Below are positions 15,896 to 25,414 of a DNA stretch of 64,000 nucleotides, in pieces. The stretch is from Chryseobacterium daecheongense (GTDB taxonomy: Bacteria; Bacteroidota; Bacteroidia; Flavobacteriales; Weeksellaceae): the NCBI RefSeq assembly GCF_003729955.1, contig NZ_RJTX01000002.1, positions 1 through 64,000 on the forward strand, given 5' to 3'. The translations under genes were made by a program, and so were the position numbers. Position 1 is the first letter of the stretch. Every line of letters begins with the position of its first letter. The notes under the pieces were generated by a model. It was given only the letters and a program-made list of their open reading frames with translations. It had not been told where the DNA came from and ran no database searches.

Positions 15896-16921
15896 ATGGA
15901 ATTAGGAATAGGAATGTTTGGCGATTTGGCTTTCGACCAGACTACAGGAAAATATAGAGATGCAGGAGTAAAGATTCGTGAGATTCTTGAACAAGTTAAA
16001 TTGATGGATGAGGTTGGGCTGGATGTATTTGCGATGGGAGAGCATCACCGTCCGGATTATGCTGTTTCATCTCCTGAAATAGTATTGGCCGCTGCAGCCA
16101 GTATCACGAAGAATATAAAATTAGCAAGCGGTGTAACAGTTTTAAGCTCATCGGAGCCGGTAAAAGTATATGAGGACTTTTCAACTTTGGATTTGATTTC
16201 CGATGGAAGAGCCGAAATATTTGTGGGAAGGGGAAGCTTTATAGAATCATTTCCATTATATGGATATTCTTTGAATGATTACGAACAGCTTTTTGATGAG
16301 AAATTAGAGTTACTGTTAAAAATAAATTCAGAGGAAAATGTTTCTTGGTCCGGGAAGCTTCGTGCTCCCATGCAGAATCAAACGGTATATCCAAGAGCTA
16401 AAAATGATGGCAAACTCGTGATCTGGAGAGCTGTTGGAGGAACGCCTCAGTCAGTTCTAAATGCAGCACAATTGGGAATGCCTTTAGTTGTGGCGATCAT
16501 TGGAGGAATGCCAATCCAGTTCAGGAATTTGATTGAATTTTATAAGCAGGAATACAAAAAGGCGGGACATGATGTCGCGAACATGCAGATTGCCATTCAT
16601 TCACACACTTTTGTGAGCAATGATCAGAATATAATTGATGGATATTTCCATACCTATAAATCCCGAATGGACAGAATTGGGGCTTCCAGAGGCTGGGCTC
16701 CTTATACCAAAATGCAGTATGACGGAGGAAGAAGTAAAGAGGGCGCATTGTTTATCGGAAGTCCTGCTGAGGTAGCTGATAAAATAGCCTATATGAAAGA
16801 AATCTTTGGAATTACAAGATTTATAGGACATATGGATGTTGGCGATCCTGCCCATGACATTATGATGAAATCGATTGAATTGTTTGGAAAAGACGTATTA
16901 CCGGTTATTAAACCTTTATAA
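15896..16921 (+). CDS. LLM-class flavin-dependent oxidoreductase
   Basis: A 341-residue enzyme of the luciferase-like monooxygenase superfamily (TIM barrel binding FMN or F420). Family features are MELGIGMFGDLAF at the start, MDEVGLDVFAMGEHHRPDYA (~38-57), SGVTVLSSSEPVKVYEDFSTLDLISDGRAEIFVGRGSF around 80-120 and the C-terminal GSPAEVADKIAYMKEIFG. The substrate is not predictable. It is a single gene between two hairpins. Confidence 0.88.
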   Translation: MELGIGMFGDLAFDQTTGKYRDAGVKIREILEQVKLMDEVGLDVFAMGEHHRPDYAVSSPEIVLAAAASITKNIKLASGVTVLSSSEPVKVYEDFSTLDLISDGRAEIFVGRGSFIESFPLYGYSLNDYEQLFDEKLELLLKINSEENVSWSGKLRAPMQNQTVYPRAKNDGKLVIWRAVGGTPQSVLNAAQLGMPLVVAIIGGMPIQFRNLIEFYKQEYKKAGHDVANMQIAIHSHTFVSNDQNIIDGYFHTYKSRMDRIGASRGWAPYTKMQYDGGRSKEGALFIGSPAEVADKIAYMKEIFGITRFIGHMDVGDPAHDIMMKSIELFGKDVLPVIKPL

Positions 16922-16928
16922 ATCAAAG

Positions 16929-16957
16929 CTCCGTTGAATTTTCAATGGAGTTTTTTT
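16929..16957 (+). terminator. Terminator of the LLM oxidoreductase gene
   Basis: A 10-bp stem with one G-U pair (CTCCGTTGAA 16929-16938, TTCAATGGAG 16941-16950), followed by T7. Confidence 0.8.
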
Positions 16958-17132
16958 GTAATAAGTTCGCAAATTATTTTTAATGAAGTGCGAAGTTATC
17001 TATAGAAGTAATTAAGCATTCTTAAATAAAAAGCAAATAGTATCCAGGATTCTGTTACAAAATACCGCAATATAGTTACAGTAATAATCTCTTAGATTCC
17101 GACTTTCGTAATTCAATTTTAACATATAAAAA

Positions 17133-17891
17133 ATGAAAAAAGTATTGATTACGGGAGCCAATAAAGGAATTGGTTTTGAAATGGCAAGACAGCTGGCCGA
17201 AAAAGGATATTATGTTTTTATGGGCAGCCGAGATCTGCAAAACGGATTAGGTGCTGTAAGGAGACTGAAAGAAGAAGGTTATGAGAATGTTAAAGCCATA
17301 CAACTGGATGTAACCGATCAGGAATCTGTGAATGCTGCGCGTATTGAAATCGGCCGTTCAACGGCTTCTTTGGATATTTTAATTAATAATGCAGGAATAA
17401 ACGGAATAGAATTTAATGGCAATACCCCTATCATGCATTCTGCGATAAGGACGGGTGTTGATAAATTTAAAGAAGTCTATGAAGTAAATGTTTTTGGAGT
17501 CATCAGGACCACTCAGGCATTTTTTGATTTATTGCAACAATCATTAGAGCCTCGCATTACAAATGTGAGTTCAAGTCAAGGTTCGCTTACGCTGCATAGT
17601 GATCCAACTTACAAATATTATAAGGCAAAAGGAGCGGTATATCAGTCCTCAAAATCAGCCCTGAATATGTATACCGTCGCTCTGGCATTTGAGCTGCGCG
17701 ATACAAACTTTAAAGTAAATGCCGTCAGTCCGCCATCCACTGCTACAGATTTTAATCATCATTTGGGTACAAGCAGCGTAGAAGTAGGTGCGGAACATAT
17801 TCTCCGTTATACGCTTATCGATAATGACGGACCTACAGGCAAGTTTTTCTGTGTAGACAATAATCCTGAAACAGGTGAAATTCCATGGTAA
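17133..17891 (+). CDS. Short-chain dehydrogenase/reductase
   Basis: A 252-residue classical SDR that oxidises or reduces a carbonyl or alcohol with NAD(P). The cofactor motif TGANKGIG is at residues 7-14, NNAG lies near residue 90, and the catalytic YQSSK (Tyr and Lys) is near 170, with Ser in NVSSSQGS before it. The C-terminal part KVNAVSPPSTATDFNHHLGT is the usual SDR PG-like region. It sits 30 bp upstream of an AraC regulator on the same strand, so the pair is likely co-transcribed. The substrate is unknown. Confidence 0.9.
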   Translation: MKKVLITGANKGIGFEMARQLAEKGYYVFMGSRDLQNGLGAVRRLKEEGYENVKAIQLDVTDQESVNAARIEIGRSTASLDILINNAGINGIEFNGNTPIMHSAIRTGVDKFKEVYEVNVFGVIRTTQAFFDLLQQSLEPRITNVSSSQGSLTLHSDPTYKYYKAKGAVYQSSKSALNMYTVALAFELRDTNFKVNAVSPPSTATDFNHHLGTSSVEVGAEHILRYTLIDNDGPTGKFFCVDNNPETGEIPW

Positions 17892-17921
17892 CAAACAAAG
17901 AGAATTTACTAAATTTATCCA

Positions 17922-18839
17922 ATGAAACAGGATCCTGGAATTCCTTACCATTATAACTCTTTGATAGATTTGCATCGGATGCTCGGGCTGCCTAAGCCTT
18001 CGCATCCTTTGATAAGTCTGATTAATAATGTTCATAATCATTTGAAGGTGAGTGATTTGCCTGATCATCATACTTCTGTTTTTTATAAAATATCATTGAA
18101 GCAGAATTTAAAAGGAAAATTAAAATACGGTCAGCAATATTATGACTTTGACGACGGCGGGTTGTTTTTTGTTTCACCTAACCAAGTAACTTCCAACAGT
18201 GATAATAATGATGATCATTCGGGATATACATTGATTATTCATCCTGATTTTTTACTGACCTATCCTCTTGCGTCAACAATCAAGCGTTATGGTTTTTTTT
18301 CTTATTCCGCGAATGAAGCGCTGCATCTGTCTGCCAAGGAGAAAGAAACTATTATTAGTATTTTTAAAAATATAGATGATGAGCTGAAAGAGCGGTTGGA
18401 CGACTTTAGTCAGGACGTCATCATTTCACAAATTGAATCATTACTGAATTACAGTAACCGTTTCTACAAGCGACAGTTTCTGACAAGGAAAACCGTTAAT
18501 ACCCATTTATTACAAAAGATGGAAGCTATTCTTGATGATTATTTCAATGACGAAAAATCCTTAGTTAATGGCATTCCGACTGTTCAATATATGGCAGATG
18601 AGTTGCATCTTTCGCCAAGTTATTTAAGTGATATGCTCCGCAGTTTAACCGGGCAAAACGCCCAACAGCATATACAAATCAGACTTATAGAAAAAGCAAA
18701 AGAAAAACTCTCTACAACAGATTTATCTGTCAGCCAAATCGCATATGAACTTGGTTTTGAACATCTACAGTCCTTCACCAGGTTGTTTAAAAGCAAAACC
18801 AACCAGACTCCCTTGGAATTCAGACAGTCATTCAGTTAG
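17922..18839 (+). CDS. AraC family transcriptional regulator
   Basis: A 305-residue regulator with an N-terminal cupin-like sensing half (~1-190) and a C-terminal AraC-type double helix-turn-helix (~205-303). The DNA-binding part is clear: VQYMADELHLSPSYLSDMLR, then SVSQIAYELGFEHLQSFTRLFK and the closing TPLEFRQSFS. It follows the SDR gene by 30 bp, so it may control that gene and itself. The inducer is unknown. Codon use in this pair looks slightly more GC-rich than its neighbours, but I did not calculate it. Confidence 0.9.
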   Translation: MKQDPGIPYHYNSLIDLHRMLGLPKPSHPLISLINNVHNHLKVSDLPDHHTSVFYKISLKQNLKGKLKYGQQYYDFDDGGLFFVSPNQVTSNSDNNDDHSGYTLIIHPDFLLTYPLASTIKRYGFFSYSANEALHLSAKEKETIISIFKNIDDELKERLDDFSQDVIISQIESLLNYSNRFYKRQFLTRKTVNTHLLQKMEAILDDYFNDEKSLVNGIPTVQYMADELHLSPSYLSDMLRSLTGQNAQQHIQIRLIEKAKEKLSTTDLSVSQIAYELGFEHLQSFTRLFKSKTNQTPLEFRQSFS

Positions 18840-18939
18840 ATAATCAACAATGAACCAATTTACTTTGAGTAGCATCAATAAAATGCCATATATTGAAAAG
18901 TGTTGATATTTCAACTTATATCATTACTTTTACAAAATC

Positions 18940-19191
18940 ATGCAACAACCCTCTAAAGATCCATTACACGGTAAAAGACTGGATGCCATTCTCGAAGAGT
19001 TGGTAGAATATTATAATGGATTTGAGAAACTGGGTGAAAAGATCAACATTCGGTGTTTTACGGATAATCCAAGTATCAGTTCTTCGTTGAAATTTCTCCG
19101 GAAAACACCATGGGCAAGAGCCAAGGTGGAAAGCTTGTATCTCTTTGTGCTGAGAGAGAAAAAGCGAAATGAAACAAAGCGTGGAAATTGA
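18940..19191 (+). CDS. VF530 (DUF2132) family small DNA-binding-type protein
   Basis: An 83-residue protein of the VF530/DUF2132 family, known from one structure as a small helical fold suggested to bind DNA. Matching features are PLHGKRLDAILEELVEYYNGFEKLG (helix 1), INIRCFTDNPSISSSLKFLRKTPWARAKVESLYL (core with conserved NPS and TPWAR). The family is about 70-90 residues long, so it is complete. The biological role is not established. It stands alone before the FKBP gene. Confidence 0.8.
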   Translation: MQQPSKDPLHGKRLDAILEELVEYYNGFEKLGEKINIRCFTDNPSISSSLKFLRKTPWARAKVESLYLFVLREKKRNETKRGN

Positions 19192-19230
19192 AGATAAAAG
19201 TTATCTGATTTCTTTATTTAATATATCGCG

Positions 19231-19259
19231 TTGCCAATCATTTCAAAACAGTATATTTG
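19231..19259 (+). promoter_or_regulatory. Flavobacterial promoter of the FKBP gene
   Basis: TTG (19231-19233), 18 bp, then TATATTTG (19252-19259): a textbook match. The frame of the FKBP gene is open back to this TTG, but that codon is the -33 element, so the protein starts at ATG 19300. Confidence 0.75.
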
Positions 19260-19299
19260 TACGTTAATCGTGAAAAGCATCACGAAAAAAAGAAAAGAT

Positions 19300-19800
19300 A
19301 TGACAATTGAAAAAAATCATGTTGTAGCGGTACGCTACATTCTTCATACGATCGAAGAAGACGGAAGTAAGATTCTTGTAGAAGAAACAACAGCCGAAAA
19401 TCCACTTACCTTTTTATATGGTGTGGGAATGATGATTCCAAAATTTGAACAAAATATCCTTGGCTTAAAAGCTGGTGATAAAGCTGACTTTGTCATCCAG
19501 CCGGAAGAAGCTTACGGTGAAAAGCACCCTGATTCTATTGTGCAATTGCCGATTGATATGTTTAAAGAATCAGGAACGCCACCTGTAGGTGCTATTTTAC
19601 CATTAACAGATAATCAAGGAAATAATTTCCAGGCATTTGTGGTAGAAATTACCCCTGAAGCTGTGGTAGCAGATCTTAGCCACCCGATGGCAGGGAAAGT
19701 TTTAGATTTCCAGGTGGAAATTTTAAATACACGTCCAGCAACAGAAGAAGAACTGGCACATGGCCACGCTCATGGAATTGACGGAACTGATGCCCACTAA
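19300..19800 (+). CDS. FKBP-type peptidyl-prolyl isomerase, SlyD-like
   Basis: A 166-residue SlyD-type isomerase and chaperone. The FKBP part is split (MTIEKNHVVAVRYILHTIEEDG at the start, then FLYGVGMMIPKFEQNILGLKAGDK), with an insert-in-flap domain at ~70-125 that in SlyD holds unfolded chains. The tail is His-rich (HGHAHGIDGTDAH), as in SlyD, where it binds nickel. No signal peptide with the start at 19300, so it is cytoplasmic. The alternative start at 19231 would add 23 residues encoded by the promoter and is rejected. Confidence 0.88.
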   Translation: MTIEKNHVVAVRYILHTIEEDGSKILVEETTAENPLTFLYGVGMMIPKFEQNILGLKAGDKADFVIQPEEAYGEKHPDSIVQLPIDMFKESGTPPVGAILPLTDNQGNNFQAFVVEITPEAVVADLSHPMAGKVLDFQVEILNTRPATEEELAHGHAHGIDGTDAH

Positions 19801-19804
19801 AAAT

Positions 19805-19836
19805 AAAAAAACGTCTGATTTTTCAGACGTTTTTTT
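19805..19836. terminator. Bidirectional terminator between the FKBP and YchJ genes
   Basis: A perfect 14-bp stem (19805-19818 with 19823-19836), core ACGTCTGA/TCAGACGT, loop TTTT, with A7 and T7 tracts. It overlaps the YchJ stop codon by 2 bp. Confidence 0.88.
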
Positions 19837-20212
19837 ATGTTAAAAACTCTCCACTTACATAAAACCAACGGTTTTGGATCATTTTGAATGTTGACAATTC
19901 ATGATGAATCTGTTTCTGACCGTCTTTATCTGTATAAAAAGCTTTAAACTCTACTTTGGTGGGGGAAGGCTTATTGATAATTTCAAGTCTTGTCCACGTA
20001 TTGATTTCTCCCCATTCCTGTAAATCTTTTTTATGGTGAAATTTTCTTTTGCTTGGAAGAGTGGTTTCCATCAGATATTCTCCATTGGGAATAGCAAAAG
20101 CGGAAAATCTTGAGCGCATTAAGGCTTCAGCTGTAGAAGTATGCTTTTCTCCGGTGTGATAAGGTTTGCAGCATTCTTCGTATGATTTTCCTGAGCAACA
20201 AGGACAATTCAT
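19835..20212 (-). CDS. YchJ family protein with N-terminal SEC-C motif
   Basis: A 125-residue YchJ (UPF0225) protein. It opens with a zinc-binding SEC-C motif (CPCCSGKSYEECC, residues 3-15, CxC-x8-CC), followed by the family segment AEALMRSRFSAFAIPNGEYLMETT and a small NTF2-like domain. SEC-C motifs bind zinc and often contact other proteins such as SecB or ribosomes. The function of YchJ itself is not known. The length fits short YchJ homologues. Confidence 0.88.
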   Translation of the reverse strand: MNCPCCSGKSYEECCKPYHTGEKHTSTAEALMRSRFSAFAIPNGEYLMETTLPSKRKFHHKKDLQEWGEINTWTRLEIINKPSPTKVEFKAFYTDKDGQKQIHHELSTFKMIQNRWFYVSGEFLT

Positions 20213-20280
20213 TCTATAGTTTTAAATGTTCACCACAAAAGTCTCAAAAAAAATTGAATTGATATATACTCTGAAAAAAA

Positions 20281-20304
20281 GAAGCACTCTGTATAGAATG
20301 CTTC
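20281..20304 (-). terminator. Terminator of the M3 peptidase gene
   Basis: GAAGCACTC (20281-20289) pairs with GAATGCTTC (20296-20304) with one mismatch. The A7 run at 20274-20280 is the U-tract on the minus strand. It starts 10 bp after the gene's stop codon. Confidence 0.75.
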
Positions 20305-20313
20305 TTGTAAATA

Positions 20314-22455
20314 TTATTTGATAAATCCTCTGCTTCTTAATAAAGGTTTGATATCCGGATCGTGCCCCGTAAAATCTCTGAATGCCTGATTCAGATCTAC
20401 TGAATTTCCTACCGAAAGAATATATTTTCTGAAACGGTCACCATTTTCTCTTGTCAGGCCGCCATTACTCTTAATCCATTCCCACGCATCATTATCCAAT
20501 GTTTCAGACCATAAATAGGCGTAATATCCTGCTGAGTAACCTCCACCCCAAATGTGGGCAAAATAAGGAGTATGATATCTTGGCGGAACAGTTGCTAATG
20601 TAAATCCATGATTGGTTAAGGATTGCTTTTCAAAATCTAAAACAGGAATTAGCTGATTTTCATTTGTAACAGTGTGCCAATCCATATCCAAAGCCGCTGC
20701 GGAAACCAATTCCGTAGTCATATACCCTTGATTGAACGTAGCTGCTTTTTTAATTTTGTCAACCAATGTTTGTGGAATAGGCTGCTTAGTTTCATAATGA
20801 ACAGCATAATTTTTTAAAATAACCGGATCTAAAGCCCAATGTTCATTAATCTGGGATGGGAATTCTACGAAATCTCTCGGAACATTGGTTCCTGAAAGAG
20901 AAGGATATTTCTGGCTTGCAAACATACCATGGATAGAATGCCCAAATTCATGGAACATTGTGGAAACATCATCATAGCTGATCAGTGAAGGTTTTCCCGG
21001 AGCAGGCTTCTGATAATTGAAACAGTTGACAATAACAGGCTTAGTTCCCAATAAGTAGGACTGCTCCACGAAATTACTCATCCATGCGCCTCCGTTTTTA
21101 GAATCTCTGGTATAAAAATCGAGATAATAAATGGCGATGGACTTTCCGTCATGATCGAAAACTTCGTAAGCTACTACATCCGGATGATAAACAGGTAAAT
21201 CCGTTCTTTTCTTGAAAGTAATTCCATAGAACTTTTCAGCTGCGTAGAAGACTCCTTTTTCTAAAACGGTAGTCACTTCAAAATAAGGCTTGATCTGGTT
21301 TTCGTCAAGATCATATTTTGCTTTTCTTACCTGTTCTGCATAGAAATTCCAGTCCCAAGGTTCTACTTTAAAACCACCTTTCTGCTGATCGATCAGATCC
21401 TGAATATCTTTAGCCTCTCTTCTTGCCGTTTCTACAGCAGGAGTCGCGATCTGGTTCATTAACTTTATTGCTGCTTCAGGAGTTTTAGCCATCTGGTCCT
21501 GAAGTTTCCATTCAGCAAAGTTTTTCTTACCCAGGATCTGGGCTTTTTTTAATCTGAGCTTAGCCAGCTTTTCAATGGTTTCTCGGGTATCATTACCATC
21601 ACTTTTTTCAGCTCTTAACCACGAAGCCTTGAACAGTTTTTCTCTTGAAGCCCTGTTTTTAAGGTTTTGTAATAAAGGTTGCTGGGTAGTATTTTGTAAT
21701 GCAAGAAGATATTTTCCGGGTTGTCCAGCATTTTTAGCGTCTGTTGCTGCCGCTGCAATTTCATCAGCAGAAAGTCCATCCAGTTCTTTTACATCCGAGA
21801 AGAATACTCCGCCTTGCTTTCTTGCTTCCAGCAATTTATTGGAGTACTGTGTAGATAGAGAAGCCAGTTCCTGGTTGATCTGCTTCAGCTTTTCTTTATC
21901 GGCTGCCGACAGATTGGCACCAGCGATTTCAAAGTTCTGTTTGTAAAACTGTAAAAGTCTTTTGCTTTCAGAGTCCAAACCGTTTTCTTTAATGGATTGT
22001 ATTCTGCGATAAAGATTTTCATTCAAATACATTTTATCCGAATGTGCTGCAAAGATCGGCGCATATTCTTCATCTAATGCCTGCAATGTAGGATTAGTAT
22101 TGGCGCTGGTTAGGTTAGAAAAAACAATAACGGCTCTTTTAAATACTTCACCGCTTTTTTCCAATGCAACGATCGTGTTTTCGAAAGTTGGAGCCTCAGG
22201 ATTATTAGCGATTTTTAGAATTTCTGCATCGTGCTGCTTCAATCCGAAATCAAAAGCAGGTTTGAAATGCTCATCTTTGATTTTATCAAACTCCGGAGCC
22301 TCATACTGAAGCTTGCTTTTTTTCATAAAAGGATTGGATGACAAAGAAGAATCGGGTACAGGAATTTCCTGTTGAGTATCATTTTTTTTCATTGTAGTAC
22401 ATGAGTAATTGAATGCCAAAGCGGAAATTAACAATACTGATGAAATGTTTTTCAT
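20314..22455 (-). CDS. M3 family metallopeptidase (Dcp/oligopeptidase A type), lipoprotein
   Basis: A 713-residue zinc peptidase that trims short peptides. A lipoprotein signal is visible (lipobox NYSC, Cys19). The zinc site is HEFGHSIHG near residue 500, with a downstream Glu in the helical lobe. The closing MGHDPDIKPLL-type region (FTGHDPDIKPLLRSRG) and GYSAGYYAYLWSE are standard for the M3A dipeptidyl carboxypeptidase group. Length is normal (~680-720). It is probably periplasmic and may work with other exported peptidases of this region in nutrient peptide use. Confidence 0.93.
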   Translation of the reverse strand: MKNISSVLLISALAFNYSCTTMKKNDTQQEIPVPDSSLSSNPFMKKSKLQYEAPEFDKIKDEHFKPAFDFGLKQHDAEILKIANNPEAPTFENTIVALEKSGEVFKRAVIVFSNLTSANTNPTLQALDEEYAPIFAAHSDKMYLNENLYRRIQSIKENGLDSESKRLLQFYKQNFEIAGANLSAADKEKLKQINQELASLSTQYSNKLLEARKQGGVFFSDVKELDGLSADEIAAAATDAKNAGQPGKYLLALQNTTQQPLLQNLKNRASREKLFKASWLRAEKSDGNDTRETIEKLAKLRLKKAQILGKKNFAEWKLQDQMAKTPEAAIKLMNQIATPAVETARREAKDIQDLIDQQKGGFKVEPWDWNFYAEQVRKAKYDLDENQIKPYFEVTTVLEKGVFYAAEKFYGITFKKRTDLPVYHPDVVAYEVFDHDGKSIAIYYLDFYTRDSKNGGAWMSNFVEQSYLLGTKPVIVNCFNYQKPAPGKPSLISYDDVSTMFHEFGHSIHGMFASQKYPSLSGTNVPRDFVEFPSQINEHWALDPVILKNYAVHYETKQPIPQTLVDKIKKAATFNQGYMTTELVSAAALDMDWHTVTNENQLIPVLDFEKQSLTNHGFTLATVPPRYHTPYFAHIWGGGYSAGYYAYLWSETLDNDAWEWIKSNGGLTRENGDRFRKYILSVGNSVDLNQAFRDFTGHDPDIKPLLRSRGFIK

Positions 22456-22713
22456 AAATTATTTGTTATTAAGCCATAAAGATATTAAAAACTAAATTGA
22501 TATGGGGCTTGTTGTTTTCATTCAAGGCCAAAGTGTAATTAATCCGGATCCAAGATAGAGACAGGGTATCCAAACAATGGTTAGCGGAAATGATTTTGGA
22601 GTATTATTGTATTTAATGTGAGATTAAAAACAGAATTAAGAATTTTAATGTAATATTTTTTATAAATTAGTTGTTATAAAGTAATAAGCATAACTTAATT
22701 AAAAGCAGTAAAC

Positions 22714-23526
22714 ATGAAACCAACAAGTCTTCTTATCATTTCAGCCAGTATATTATTAGCTTCTTGTAATGAAAAACATGAAAGAAGAGAAAACAACAAT
22801 AATTGGGTAGATACAGTAACCAATAAAGATCATGGTCCAACGAAACAAAGAGAGTTTAGTGGTGATTTTGATGAAATTGAAGTTTCACAGGCTATTGAAG
22901 CTGAAATTATAAAAGCTGATAAAGAAAAAGTGGTCATTTCCGCCCCGTCTAATATTATTGATGATATCCTGGTAGACAATGACGGTGGAAAACTGCATAT
23001 TCATTATAAATCGGGAATAAGAGTGATGAATAATTACAAAGTCACTGCCAAAATATACACTAAAGATTTCTCAAAACTGATTGCCAATTCTGCCGCAAGT
23101 ATTGCTGTGAAAGATAAATTCACTCAGGAAAAAACAGATATTGAAGTTTCCAGCGCAGCAAGGATCTCCGGAGATCTGGAAGCCAATGATTTTGATATTT
23201 CCGTAGACAGCAGCGGAAATTTTGAAGGGAAAATATGGGCAGTGGATTTGGATGTAGATGGTTCTTCGGCAGCAAGTATTTCGATGTCCGGAAAGGCTAA
23301 AAATGCAGAAATAAGTTCTTCTTCCGCAAGTAGTGTTTCTGCCAAGGAAGTAGTTGTAGAGAATCTGAGAGCGGAGGCTTCAAGCGGAGCAAGTGTTCAG
23401 ATAAGTGCTGCCTCAAAAATAGATGCTGAAGCTTCATCGAGTGGAAGTGTTAATGTATATAAAAGAGGAAACGTTACTTCTGTTACCAAAAATGAAAGCA
23501 GCGGTGGAAGCGTAACTATTGAATAA
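22714..23526 (+). CDS. Head-GIN domain (DUF2807) lipoprotein
   Basis: A 270-residue lipoprotein (lipobox LLASC, Cys18) with a DUF2807 head-GIN domain, a beta-helix-like fold of repeated short strands. After REFSGDFDEIEVSQAIEAEI the protein is a series of Ser/Ala-rich repeats of the type SSAASISMSGKAKNAEISSSSASSVSAKEV, ending SGGSVTIE. Function is unknown for the family; it is common and multicopy in Bacteroidota. It ends 1 bp before the convergent antiporter gene. The 258 bp upstream (22456-22713) show no recognisable site. Confidence 0.85.
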   Translation: MKPTSLLIISASILLASCNEKHERRENNNNWVDTVTNKDHGPTKQREFSGDFDEIEVSQAIEAEIIKADKEKVVISAPSNIIDDILVDNDGGKLHIHYKSGIRVMNNYKVTAKIYTKDFSKLIANSAASIAVKDKFTQEKTDIEVSSAARISGDLEANDFDISVDSSGNFEGKIWAVDLDVDGSSAASISMSGKAKNAEISSSSASSVSAKEVVVENLRAEASSGASVQISAASKIDAEASSSGSVNVYKRGNVTSVTKNESSGGSVTIE

Positions 23527-23527
23527 A

Positions 23528-25411
23528 TTAAAGAGGTTCCTCATCTTCTTCATCTGCGGCTGAGGAACCTTCCCAATTTTTATTTTCAAAATTAAGATTA
23601 TCGTAAGCCAATAATTCCTCCTCACGCTGGAGGATTTCTTTTGTGGTAAACAACAGGATTTCATCGTCGTTATCTTTAGTTTTGGCCAATTTTCTAATGG
23701 AAGCCTTATCTATGGCCATAAATCTCTGTCCAAGCCGTCTTGCCGCATATTTCCGCATTCCTGTCTCATGCAGAACGTCAACTGCCATGTCAACTGCAGT
23801 TCCCAAAGTTTCCCGGTACACATTATTGATCCCATTGTTGAGGTGACCATACGCATCAATCCTATTTTTTGCCCTCACGAAGATTTTTACATTTGGGTAG
23901 TGTTCACGAACCAGATCCGCAATAAATTTATTATCGTCCGGATCATCCAGGCAGAGTACCAAAATTTCAGCATCTTCAATTCCTGCTGCTCTTAAAATAG
24001 GAATTCTGGTGGCATCACCATAATATACTTTAAAGCCATAGCTTCTCAATAGTTTTACCCGATCAGAATCTCTATCCAAAACAGTGGCAGAAACTTTATT
24101 GGCTCTTAAGAGACGTCCGACCGTACTTCCAAAATGCCCGAAACCCACAATGATAATTTTCTTTTGACTGACAGTGCTATCCAGAATATTAAAATCATGT
24201 TCTTCGTCCGGAATATCCTTAATAAATCTTGGAGTAAGAATTTTGTCATTAATGATCAGCAGGAAAGGGGTGATGCACATGGTAATGGCTGTTACTGCCA
24301 TCATCTGCGCATTCAATTCTGGGCTTAAAAGATAAAGATTGGAAGCGTAATTAATGAGCACAAAGGCAAATTCTCCTACTTGCGAAAGAGCAAATGCATA
24401 AAATAAGCTTTGTGGAGTATCAATCCGGAAAAACTTTCCAATCGCAAATAAAACGATGAATTTTATCAGTAAAACAGCAAAAACGGTAGTGAAAATAAAT
24501 ACCGGATCTTTCTGAATGACATTGAAATTCATAGTGGAACCAACACTTACAAAAAATACCGCTAATAATAAGCCTTTAAAAGGATCAATCTGAGCTTCCA
24601 GTTCATGCCGGAATTCACTGTTAGCCAACATTACTCCGGCCAGGAATGCTCCTAAAGCCGGGGATAATCCGATCACGGTCATTAATTCTGATACTCCGAT
24701 CACTAAAAAAAGGGAAGAGGCCGTTAATAATTCGGTCATCCCTGATTTTGAAACATATCTTAAAAACGGGACAAAAACGTAACGCCCCAGTAAAATTAAA
24801 AGTACAACTCCCAGAATTACCGTTAAGGCCTGCAACCATTCGGGAAGAGTCTGGATCAGCACCTGTATTTCGTTATCGTGATGTCTTGCTTTATAATTGG
24901 CGACAATAGGTAAGATAGCAAGAATCGGGATTACTGCAATATCCTGAAATAGTAGAGTGGAAAAAGAGGCTTCACCGGCTGTTGTTTTCAGATAATTTTT
25001 TTCCTGCAATGTCTGTAAAACAATAGCTGTAGAAGATAATGCGAAACACATGGCAACGGCAACAGCTTTATCAAGCCTCCATCCGGCTGTTATAAAAACA
25101 AGGAAAAGCAATGCAATGGTAAAAAGCATTTGAGTAAGCCCAAGCCCCACAATCTTTTTCCGCATTTCCCAGAACTTTCGGGGCTCCAGCTCTAACCCGA
25201 CCAGGAATAAAAGCATGATCACTCCAAATTCACTGGCATGCATAATATCGTTAACATCTTTTCCGGTAAGCCTGAGAACATAAGGACCTATAATGATTCC
25301 TCCTGCAATATAGCCGATAACGGAACTTAGCCCGAATTTCCTTGCCAGCGGAACCATAATGATGGCAACGCCCAGGAAAAGTAATGTATTCATGGCTAAA
25401 GTAGACTCCAT
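23528..25411 (-). CDS. CPA2 cation:proton antiporter with RCK domain, KefB/KefC-like
   Basis: A 627-residue inner-membrane transporter, likely exchanging potassium (or sodium) for protons. Residues ~1-385 form about twelve membrane segments of the Na+/H+ exchanger fold, with the start LAMNTLLFLGVAIIMVPLARKFGLSSVIGYI and GGIIIGPYVLRLTG. A TrkA-N (RCK) nucleotide-binding domain occupies ~412-530 (IIIVGFGHFGSTVGRLL, VLDRDSDRV, GDATRIPILRAAGI). The C-terminal tail is acidic. The gene 3 bp upstream encodes the flavodoxin-like partner known from kef operons, which supports a Kef-type system. Confidence 0.92.
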   Translation of the reverse strand: MESTLAMNTLLFLGVAIIMVPLARKFGLSSVIGYIAGGIIIGPYVLRLTGKDVNDIMHASEFGVIMLLFLVGLELEPRKFWEMRKKIVGLGLTQMLFTIALLFLVFITAGWRLDKAVAVAMCFALSSTAIVLQTLQEKNYLKTTAGEASFSTLLFQDIAVIPILAILPIVANYKARHHDNEIQVLIQTLPEWLQALTVILGVVLLILLGRYVFVPFLRYVSKSGMTELLTASSLFLVIGVSELMTVIGLSPALGAFLAGVMLANSEFRHELEAQIDPFKGLLLAVFFVSVGSTMNFNVIQKDPVFIFTTVFAVLLIKFIVLFAIGKFFRIDTPQSLFYAFALSQVGEFAFVLINYASNLYLLSPELNAQMMAVTAITMCITPFLLIINDKILTPRFIKDIPDEEHDFNILDSTVSQKKIIIVGFGHFGSTVGRLLRANKVSATVLDRDSDRVKLLRSYGFKVYYGDATRIPILRAAGIEDAEILVLCLDDPDDNKFIADLVREHYPNVKIFVRAKNRIDAYGHLNNGINNVYRETLGTAVDMAVDVLHETGMRKYAARRLGQRFMAIDKASIRKLAKTKDNDDEILLFTTKEILQREEELLAYDNLNFENKNWEGSSAADEEDEEPL

Positions 25412-25414
25412 ATT

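Noticed and set aside
17133..18839. SDR/AraC pair as a recently acquired island
   Set aside because: Base composition seems slightly different by eye, but no mobile element, repeat or tRNA flanks the pair and I did not compute composition.
23534..23570. Hairpin AGGTTCCTCA / TGAGGAACCT at the end of the antiporter gene as a shared terminator
   Set aside because: The loop is 17 nt, the region codes for the acidic tail of the antiporter and there is no T-run after the stem. It may still weakly stop the convergent transcript.
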